Below are positions 57,540-64,000 of a stretch of 64,000 nucleotides of DNA, piece by piece. A program made the position numbers and the translations under genes. This DNA is from Hydrotalea sandarakina (GTDB lineage: Bacteria > Bacteroidota > Bacteroidia > Chitinophagales > Chitinophagaceae), in assembly GCF_003254115.1 (NCBI RefSeq), contig NZ_QKZV01000002.1, forward strand, positions 310,001 through 374,000, in the 5' to 3' direction. Each line of letters opens with the position of its first letter. Position 1 is the first letter of the stretch. A model generated the notes under the pieces. It was not told the DNA's origin, did not search any database, and worked only from the letters and a program-made list of their open reading frames with translations.

Positions 57540-58661
57540 TTACAAGAAGTAGTTCTTAACTTCTTCTTTTACACTGGACTGAAGAGGTAACATTTCAGAA
57601 TAAATGGTTAACAATTTTTGAATAATTGCTTCCGGTTTATATTTCTGTGCTTTTATCCATGAATTTTCACCATACTTGGTTATTAATTTTTTAGAAGAAA
57701 ATATTTCATCGAAAATTTTATTTAACTGCTCAAATTTTCCCGGTTCAAATAACCACCCATTTTCATTAGCTTCTACAATTGATGGTACTCCACCAACCTT
57801 TGTTGCAATAATGGGTTTTCCTGCTGACATACATTCTAAAATAGAAATTGGAACACCTTCAAAATAGGATGGGAGAATATAAATGTCTGCTTCTTGAATT
57901 ACTCTATTTTTTTCTTCAGCTTTTATCCAACCAATATATTGAATATGTTCCGATAAATTTTCGTTATTAATAATGTGTAATAATTTTTGTATTTCACCAT
58001 TTCCTGCAATTGTTAACCCAATATAATTTTTTTGGAACCATACATTTGTTTTAAGAAATTCTATTAAGTCGAAAATTCCTTTTTCCTTACAAACTTTTCC
58101 CAAGAATAATAAGTTAATTTTTTCTTTATTATAATCAAACAATGTTTTTACGTGTGTATCAACCGGGTTTGGAAGTACAATTACATTTTTTAAGTTCAAC
58201 TCTTTGCTATAAAATTCTAACCATTCATTTGACAGACAAATTACTTTATCGCTTTTCTTTAGTGTATATATTATATATTTCTTCAGTAAACCCGCATTGT
58301 AATAATAGTTTTTGAAATTTCCGGAATGTATATGTAGAACCACTTTTTTGTTTAAAACCTTTCCAATATGGGTTAAAATTGATTTTCGAATAAAACTGCC
58401 ATTGGAAGCACTATGTATGTGTACAATTTTTATTTTTCTATCAAATATTAATACATATATGTAGTGAAATATACACTGCAAAAAAAATAGCGAGGCATAT
58501 ATTTTATTTTCCCATCCTTTTCGCCCCGACTGGAAAGAGGGGTAGCTGGCTATAAATTTAAAGCTTGGTATATAGTTAGCATAAATTTCTAATACTGAGC
58601 CCATTCCGCCATAGTCTTTTTCAGGTCCTATGAATAGCACCTCTTCAAATTTTTTGTACAT
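57540..58661 (-). CDS. Glycosyltransferase family 4
   Basis: A 373-residue GT-B enzyme. The N-terminal region has GPEKDYGGMGSVLEIYAN, and the C-terminal GT1-type domain shows NLLFLGKVCKEKGIFDLIEF, VIQEADIYILPSYFEGVPISILECMSAGKPI split by the E-x7-E motif (EGVPISILE). The donor is a nucleotide sugar and the acceptor is the growing lipid-linked repeat unit. It is one of three transferases in the cluster; specificity is unknown. Confidence 0.92.
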   Translation of the reverse strand: MYKKFEEVLFIGPEKDYGGMGSVLEIYANYIPSFKFIASYPSFQSGRKGWENKIYASLFFLQCIFHYIYVLIFDRKIKIVHIHSASNGSFIRKSILTHIGKVLNKKVVLHIHSGNFKNYYYNAGLLKKYIIYTLKKSDKVICLSNEWLEFYSKELNLKNVIVLPNPVDTHVKTLFDYNKEKINLLFLGKVCKEKGIFDLIEFLKTNVWFQKNYIGLTIAGNGEIQKLLHIINNENLSEHIQYIGWIKAEEKNRVIQEADIYILPSYFEGVPISILECMSAGKPIIATKVGGVPSIVEANENGWLFEPGKFEQLNKIFDEIFSSKKLITKYGENSWIKAQKYKPEAIIQKLLTIYSEMLPLQSSVKEEVKNYFL

Positions 58662-58722
58662 TTTTTTATGTTGTATTGTATTAAAGAATATAGAGAAGCT
58701 TTTTATGTCTTACATATTAATA

Positions 58723-59730
58723 TTATCTTATTTTTAAAGCATTGCTTGGAACCATTTGTTTAAACAATTTTATTGGTGCGTTTTTATGAATTGAGAATCG
58801 CAGTAATTGCTCTAATTGAAGAAATGTTTCATTTGAAAAACATTTCGGATGACCGATTATGCAAATATTTTTCTTGTGCTCTAAAAAATATTTCTCTACA
58901 GTCGTTATTAATAAATTAGCTTTATAATTATCAATAGATAATACATCGGTTGTTGAGGTAAATAATTTTTTTAACGTTTCAATTTTAGATGGTTTAGTAG
59001 ACTTCCCTTTTCCTTGATTCTTTTTTTTATTAAATAGTCTATCAAAAAGCACTTTCCAATATAAATTGGGTTTTACGCTGTGTGAGCTTATGGGTATTTC
59101 TATGAAAGGCCCTGCTGCATTTATTATTTTGGGTTCTTCTTTAAAATTCCAGCATGTTTCATTTGGATAGTTTGTATAATTAAAATGATGGGTTTTGGTT
59201 GTTGATTTACCATTGCTAAATACAGATGAATCAATTTTAATTCCGCATATTTCCATGGCTTCTTTAATATGATGAAATGGTTCCAAACACCAACCACCGG
59301 CTCTGTAGCTTATGATTTTTTGTTGTACTAAAGCAGATAATTCTTTATGATATTGGATAAAAAGTTCTTTAGCTTTTTCTTTGTTAAAATCAGCAAGTTT
59401 AAATCTGCTTAAATGCATATGCCATTTTTTTCCATCATAATAGCAATCTTCCCAATGGGGATGCATATGTAAACCAATTTCATGGTCACGATCATCTATA
59501 TCACTTATTTGAGTAACAATAGCTTTATAGTTTTCTTGTAATTCTATATGTTTATGCATTTGCTTTTTTAAAGCAATTACATATCCTATATCTATAAAGA
59601 ATACCGCCTTTTTGTTATATTTATCTAACTCGTTTAATAATCTATTCGTTGGTTCTATTAAATATTTTTCTATATTCTTTGTGGCTTCTCCAAAAAATAT
59701 TTCGTAATCAAGAGTAATAAATATATTCAT
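58723..59730 (-). CDS. Polysaccharide-deacetylase-like protein
   Basis: A 335-residue protein without a signal peptide. The N-terminal strand MNIFITLDYEIFFGE carries a candidate Asp, the segment DHEIGLHMHPHWEDC carries several His residues as in the NodB metal site, and ISYRAGGWCLEPF matches the RxGxW motif of the family. These are features of carbohydrate esterase family 4-like proteins often found in exopolysaccharide clusters. It may deacetylate a lipid-linked N-acetyl sugar, though the cytoplasmic location is unusual. It starts five bases downstream of a glycosyltransferase gene. Confidence 0.82.
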   Translation of the reverse strand: MNIFITLDYEIFFGEATKNIEKYLIEPTNRLLNELDKYNKKAVFFIDIGYVIALKKQMHKHIELQENYKAIVTQISDIDDRDHEIGLHMHPHWEDCYYDGKKWHMHLSRFKLADFNKEKAKELFIQYHKELSALVQQKIISYRAGGWCLEPFHHIKEAMEICGIKIDSSVFSNGKSTTKTHHFNYTNYPNETCWNFKEEPKIINAAGPFIEIPISSHSVKPNLYWKVLFDRLFNKKKNQGKGKSTKPSKIETLKKLFTSTTDVLSIDNYKANLLITTVEKYFLEHKKNICIIGHPKCFSNETFLQLEQLLRFSIHKNAPIKLFKQMVPSNALKIR

Positions 59731-59735
59731 AATGT

Positions 59736-60851
59736 TTAATTTTCTATTAGTTGCTCGTACTGAACAAGCATATTATTGATATTGAATTTTCTTATTACCA
59801 ATTCTCTTATTAATTCCTTATTTGCATTCATTCTTAAAAGCGTATCCCAACTTTTGGCAATAGATGTTGGGTTGTTGGGTGCAGTTAGTAATCCATTCAC
59901 ATTTTCTTCTATCATTTCCGAGGCACCTCCAATATTTGTTAGTGAGCAGGGTAAGCCAAATGCCATTGCTTCTAATGCAGATAATGAAAAGGTTTCACTG
60001 TTAGAAGTTAAGGTAAATATATCTGAAAGTGCATAGTAGGGGCGAACATCGGCTTGATTTCCGATAAAATGTACATAATTTTCTAAATCTAATTCCTTAA
60101 CTAAGCTTGTTAAACTATTGATATAGTTACTATTACCATTTCCGGCAAATATTAAGTGTGCCTTATTATTTAGTTGAGTATGTAAAATATCAAGCGCTTT
60201 AATAGCTGCTTCATGGTTTTTTTCACTTTGAATTCTGGCTACTTTAATAATAATTTGCTCATTATTTTTTATGCCAAGTTTTGTTTTAATTTCAGGAATT
60301 TTATTTTGATCTACATTTTGTGCAGTAAAGTAATCTGTATCTATTCCGTTGTAAATTATTACTTCATTTTTCGGACTAATCCAATACTTTTTTCGTAAAT
60401 ATTCTCTTTGATTTTTACAGATGTAAATGAAACAGTCTTGTTGATCAATAAATCTAAAATATACTATATTTTGTAAGTAGCTCTTTCTAGAGAATGGCTT
60501 AGTAGTATGAAGTGAAACAAATATTTTAGTATCCTTATTTCCGATATATGCAATTTTAGTTAAGAAATAAGCATAAGAATTAATGCATATTATTTTATTT
60601 ATTCCCTCTTTTTGAATGTATTGTTTTATTCTTTTAGTAACTAAAATATCGAACCTGCTGTTTTTTAATATTTTTGTTACTGTTATACCGCTTGGAACTT
60701 CTTTAATTAATTCATCATCATTGCTTAATAGAATAATATGTATTTTATAGTTTTTGTTTTTAAAATGATTTGCTAAACCAATCATAAATTTTTCGGCACC
60801 ACCCATTGGAAGGCCGTGTATAACAAATGCAATTTTTTTTTCTTTTACCAT
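59736..60851 (-). CDS. Glycosyltransferase family 4
   Basis: A 371-residue GT-B enzyme. N-terminal VIHGLPMGGAEKFMIGLANHF is the acceptor-side GT4 signature. The nucleotide-binding half has IIKVARIQSEKNHEAAIKAL, HLIFAGNGNSNYI and the E-x7-E motif in SETFSLSALEAMAFGLP. It probably adds a hexose or amino-hexose to the lipid-linked unit. The polysaccharide-deacetylase-like gene follows five bases later, which implies coupling. Confidence 0.93.
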   Translation of the reverse strand: MVKEKKIAFVIHGLPMGGAEKFMIGLANHFKNKNYKIHIILLSNDDELIKEVPSGITVTKILKNSRFDILVTKRIKQYIQKEGINKIICINSYAYFLTKIAYIGNKDTKIFVSLHTTKPFSRKSYLQNIVYFRFIDQQDCFIYICKNQREYLRKKYWISPKNEVIIYNGIDTDYFTAQNVDQNKIPEIKTKLGIKNNEQIIIKVARIQSEKNHEAAIKALDILHTQLNNKAHLIFAGNGNSNYINSLTSLVKELDLENYVHFIGNQADVRPYYALSDIFTLTSNSETFSLSALEAMAFGLPCSLTNIGGASEMIEENVNGLLTAPNNPTSIAKSWDTLLRMNANKELIRELVIRKFNINNMLVQYEQLIEN

Positions 60852-60880
60852 ATATTAATTGTGCATAAGTAAATGCATTG

Positions 60881-62122
60881 CTAACTTTTAATCTTTAGTA
60901 CTTCTCTGTATTTGTACTTTCTTGTTAAAAATAATTTAAGACTTGAAGTTCTTTTATTTCTCATTTTTAATACTCTTTCGTAAGCATACAAAAGGGTATG
61001 TTGGTTTTTTTCTATTTCTGTAGCAGTGTCTTCATTTTCAATATTCATTTCAATGTTTTGATATTGATTATCTATTAATGCTTCTTCTATTTTTTCAGCT
61101 AAGTCTTTGCTGTTAGGTTCACATAATAATCCATTTTTGTGGGGTGTTATGTATTCTTTAAAAGCACCAACATTTGTTGCAACAACCATTCTGCGGTTTG
61201 CAAAAGCAGTCATTAATACGCCACTTTGTGTAGCATCTCTATAAGGGCATACAACAAATTTTGATTTTATTATTTCTTCGCTTAATTCTTCAGTTGTTAA
61301 ATAGCCTTCATGTATCTCAAAATTCATTTCATATCCCACTAATTGTTTTTTATCAATTTCATAATTAAATGATGGCGCTCCTGCAATAACAAACTTTTCT
61401 TCAGGATGCTTTTTCAAAATAATTTTAGCGGCTTCTATAAATAAGTCAATACCTTTATATTCTGATAACCTTCCAAAAAATAGGATACTATTTCTATGAA
61501 ATTTGTTATCCTTTATTTGTGCAGAAATACTGTACGGAAGCAACTTTAGTTGCATTAGTGGTGCCTTTATTTTTTGATAGTTAATTTTAAAAAGTTGCAA
61601 CGAAAAATCCGAATAAAAGAAATATCCTTTGGCCCAACTAAAAAATATTTTTCTGGGTATGTTTAGTTTCCAATTATTTTCGCCACTATGTGGAACGGGA
61701 TCATGTATAGTAATGAATAATTTCTTAAATCGTATAAATGGATATAGTCCTATACTTCTGGCGGTTATACTGTCAAAATGTATGATGTTTGCTTTTAGCT
61801 TATTAATATGACTTCCTAATTTAAAAGCATATTTAATACTTGTTAATCCAAATCCTCGCTTGCTTTTATGTATTACAAATTTTACACTGCAAACACCTTC
61901 AAAGTAGGGTTTAAATTTTTTCCATGTTTCTTCTCCTAAAACATATTCAGCATCTTCTAAATAATTGTATTTTTCTAAGTTTTCTAAATTAATTACATTG
62001 CTCTGTTTGGATTCCGGTGATATTTCAATTATCACATGTAATAATACCTGATACTTTATGCTTTGAATAGTTTCTAAAGCAGCATCTAAAAAGTAAGGTG
62101 TGGTATAATATACGACTACCAT
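60881..62122 (-). CDS. Glycosyltransferase, GT4/GT1-like
   Basis: A 413-residue cytoplasmic or membrane-associated transferase. A Rossmann-like half is followed by the nucleotide-binding region with SILFFGRLSEYKGIDLFIEA, EKFVIAGAPSFNYEI and a terminal motif VVCPYRDATQSGVLMTAFAN, where the usual E-x7-E is replaced by a D-x3-SGV-type motif seen in some GT4 members. Retained GTPHKNGLLCEP-like NGLLCEPNS follows. Donor and acceptor are unknown. It lies 36 bases after the flippase gene. Confidence 0.85.
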   Translation of the reverse strand: MVVVYYTTPYFLDAALETIQSIKYQVLLHVIIEISPESKQSNVINLENLEKYNYLEDAEYVLGEETWKKFKPYFEGVCSVKFVIHKSKRGFGLTSIKYAFKLGSHINKLKANIIHFDSITARSIGLYPFIRFKKLFITIHDPVPHSGENNWKLNIPRKIFFSWAKGYFFYSDFSLQLFKINYQKIKAPLMQLKLLPYSISAQIKDNKFHRNSILFFGRLSEYKGIDLFIEAAKIILKKHPEEKFVIAGAPSFNYEIDKKQLVGYEMNFEIHEGYLTTEELSEEIIKSKFVVCPYRDATQSGVLMTAFANRRMVVATNVGAFKEYITPHKNGLLCEPNSKDLAEKIEEALIDNQYQNIEMNIENEDTATEIEKNQHTLLYAYERVLKMRNKRTSSLKLFLTRKYKYREVLKIKS

Positions 62123-62158
62123 AAAGTCGGTATTTAAAAGAGCTTATTATACAGTTAT

Positions 62159-63619
62159 CTATCTTTTGTAGAACTGTAACTTGATTTTTTTGGCAAAGTT
62201 TTCTTTATACATATTCCAAACAAAAATGCCAATAATAGTTGTAACAATCATCCAAAAACCGATAAATAACACATACTCATTTATTATTTTACTTCCCCAA
62301 TAAAATAAAATTATTATGCTTATTGTGGCTGCATAAAAACTTATGGTATGCATTACCGAAATAATTTTTCTTTTTATTAGAAGTGCATCTTGTAGTATAT
62401 GAAAAAAGCCAAAAGAAAAAAATATAGAAAAGTTGATAACTGAAAGTGATTTGAAAAAATAAAAACCTGTTAAGCTAAAAATTAAATTCAACGCTAAACT
62501 TATCAAATTTAACCACATATCCTTTTTCTCCATTTTCATTGCTACCAGTAAATTGGCTTGTAATAATGCTGTTGGAAATATTAGTATTGTTAAGAACATT
62601 TCTTTACAATACATTGCTGTGTTTAAATATTTTGCACCAAACAGAAAAGGAATAATGGCATCTGAAAAACTGTAAATAAAAGTAAATGCTAATATTCCAT
62701 ATAACGCATAAGCAACAAATGCTCTTCTAAATAGTTGAATGGTTTTTTCCTGACTTTCCTGATAAGTTTTCACCAATAAAGGATATATAGATGTTGATAC
62801 AATTACCGGCAATATTTCAGCCATTGAAAATAACTTAAATGATATTTCATAATTGGCTACATCTTGTGCCTGTAAAATTTTTGAGATTAATATATTGCCC
62901 ATTCGCCAATAGATGATTGAAATACTACCTATTACAACAAATGACCAATTGCTGATTAATAATTTTTTTATCTCAGTCCAATCTATGCTTGTTTGTAGAA
63001 TGGCTTTTATGTTTACCAAATTTGAACTTCCGATTTTAATAAATAGATTAAGTGTAACAAATCGAAGTAATATTAAAATGATTGATAAGTAAACGATTGG
63101 AATAGGATATATAAACAGCAAACAACCGGCACCAAATTTTAAAACTGCTTCTACGGTTAAAATAATAAAGCTTTTCTTTTGTTTTTCTTCCGCTACATTG
63201 ATGTATTTAATTACATAAATAACATTATCAAATATTACATTAATTCCGATAAAGATTGATAGTGTTCTAATGGTTTGATTTTGGTATAAAAGAACTGCGA
63301 TAATTAAATTAACAACATAAAAAAATACACCTACAAAAATTTGAATTTTGAAAAATTTATTTATTAAAATTTGTTTGCTGTTTGTTGTAATTAATTCTCT
63401 AATAAACCATTGACCTAATCCTAATGAGGAAAATGCTACAACAAATGAATATAAGGTGTTGGCTAAAATGTAATTGGCAAAATCATCTGTACTATACTTT
63501 CTGGCCACTACAATAAAAAAAACACTAAATAGTATATTCTGAAAAATATTTGAAAATATTCCCCAAGCACTGTTCTTAAATATGCTTCCGGAAATTTTCT
63601 TATAGAATTGTTGCAGCAT
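62159..63619 (-). CDS. Polysaccharide flippase, Wzx-like (oligosaccharide flippase family)
   Basis: A 486-residue membrane protein with about 14 hydrophobic segments, including NSAWGIFSNIFQNILFSVFF near the start and SLGLGQWFIRELITTNSKQ, as in the Wzx/MATE-like superfamily. It moves lipid-linked repeat units across the inner membrane. The reading frame could begin at TTG 63628, but ATG 63619 is preferred; either start lies inside the 3' end of the ligase/polymerase gene, so the two overlap by about 20-29 bases. It is followed by the glycosyltransferase gene. Confidence 0.88.
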   Translation of the reverse strand: MLQQFYKKISGSIFKNSAWGIFSNIFQNILFSVFFIVVARKYSTDDFANYILANTLYSFVVAFSSLGLGQWFIRELITTNSKQILINKFFKIQIFVGVFFYVVNLIIAVLLYQNQTIRTLSIFIGINVIFDNVIYVIKYINVAEEKQKKSFIILTVEAVLKFGAGCLLFIYPIPIVYLSIILILLRFVTLNLFIKIGSSNLVNIKAILQTSIDWTEIKKLLISNWSFVVIGSISIIYWRMGNILISKILQAQDVANYEISFKLFSMAEILPVIVSTSIYPLLVKTYQESQEKTIQLFRRAFVAYALYGILAFTFIYSFSDAIIPFLFGAKYLNTAMYCKEMFLTILIFPTALLQANLLVAMKMEKKDMWLNLISLALNLIFSLTGFYFFKSLSVINFSIFFSFGFFHILQDALLIKRKIISVMHTISFYAATISIIILFYWGSKIINEYVLFIGFWMIVTTIIGIFVWNMYKENFAKKIKLQFYKR

Positions 63620-64000
63620 TTTTTTCAATATTATAATTACTCCATTTATAGCTGGTTGCCAGCATTACTAAAAATGTAATAATAAAAATGGTCATTCTAA
63701 CATCACTAAATGAATACACTGTATAAAATCCAATCATCCAGGCTATTACGCCGGCAATTAGTAAAATAATTGTACTGTCTTTGTTTTTAACAAAAAGGAA
63801 AAACGCTTGCGCCATTGGAAATATAATCATAAAAAATATGCTTATAAATCCTGTTGCGCCTAATTCGGTTAAAAACTTTAAATAGCCGCTTTCCGGATGA
63901 TCATAATACGTAATTTCATTATCGACCAACCAAAACTGGTCAGGGTTATGAACAGAAACATAATTGGTATAATTACCTAATCCAATACCAAAGTATTTGT
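63600..64000 (-). CDS. O-antigen ligase/polymerase family protein, 5' end beyond window
   Basis: The visible C-terminal 132 residues are open to the right edge. They read KYFGIGLGNYTNYVSVHN, then HPESGYLKFLTELGATGF, the GLGN-HN-YL pattern of Wzy_C/WaaL-type loops, followed by three hydrophobic helices. The frame's apparent start at 63929 is an internal TTG and not the true start. The protein would polymerise repeat units or ligate glycan in the periplasm. It is the most upstream gene of the cluster seen here. Confidence 0.82.
   Translation of the reverse strand, partial: KYFGIGLGNYTNYVSVHNPDQFWLVDNEITYYDHPESGYLKFLTELGATGFISIFFMIIFPMAQAFFLFVKNKDSTIILLIAGVIAWMIGFYTVYSFSDVRMTIFIITFLVMLATSYKWSNYNIEKNAATIL

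Overview
The window comes from a low-GC member of the Bacteroidota, most likely the Chitinophagaceae. The evidence is a SusC/SusD pair, a type IX secretion (Por) sorting domain, lineage-typical DUF3127 and DUF4293 genes, candidate promoters of the TAnnTTTG type, few Shine-Dalgarno signals, and very frequent A/T-ending codons. The genus cannot be read from the sequence.

Region 1 (1-0.68 kb) is the end of an outer-membrane beta-barrel gene and a terminator. Region 2 (0.69-30.2 kb) is a large amino-sugar utilisation locus. A minus-strand operon encodes a NahK-like sugar kinase, GMC oxidoreductase, exported TIM-barrel isomerase/epimerase, FHS-type sugar transporter, tandem-domain esterase, NagB and NagA. 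Next to it on the same strand are a LacI regulator, a GH89 alpha-N-acetylglucosaminidase and a GH109-type NAD-dependent glycosidase. Divergently, on the plus strand, lie SusC, SusD, a VCBS/ASPIC lipoprotein, a membrane acetyltransferase related to lysosomal HGSNAT, a DUF4091 (GH123-like) protein, a DUF5107-TPR protein and a serine hydrolase. Three copies of a CAAACGTTTG-type palindrome sit in front of the kinase operon, the GH109 gene and susC, so a LacI-controlled regulon can be proposed. The inferred flow is import by SusCD, periplasmic acetylation and trimming, cytoplasmic uptake, phosphorylation, deacetylation by NagA and deamination by NagB to fructose-6-phosphate. A possible sugar-oxidation branch uses the GMC and TIM-barrel proteins.

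Region 3 (30.2-50.6 kb) is mostly core or housekeeping: a CarboxypepD_reg/beta-barrel outer-membrane protein, a LytS/LytR-type two-component pair, tRNA-Pro and tRNA-Ser, dnaA, a split and apparently degenerate 5'-nucleotidase pair, DUF3127, a COG2509-type flavoprotein, a NatAB-like ABC exporter, a nitronate-monooxygenase-like enzyme, a sugar nucleotidyltransferase, glyA, DUF4293, and a large secreted beta-helix protein with three 438-bp tandem repeats.

Region 4 (50.6-64 kb) is a minus-strand exopolysaccharide or O-antigen cluster that continues past the right edge. In transcription order it encodes an O-antigen ligase/polymerase (partial), a flippase, three glycosyltransferases interleaved with a polysaccharide-deacetylase-like protein, a CapK-like adenylate-forming enzyme, a DUF354 protein, a Gfo/Idh dehydrogenase, an aldo/keto-reductase-like protein, WecB, and a WcaJ-type initiating transferase. 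No CRISPR array, rRNA, insertion sequence or phage was seen.
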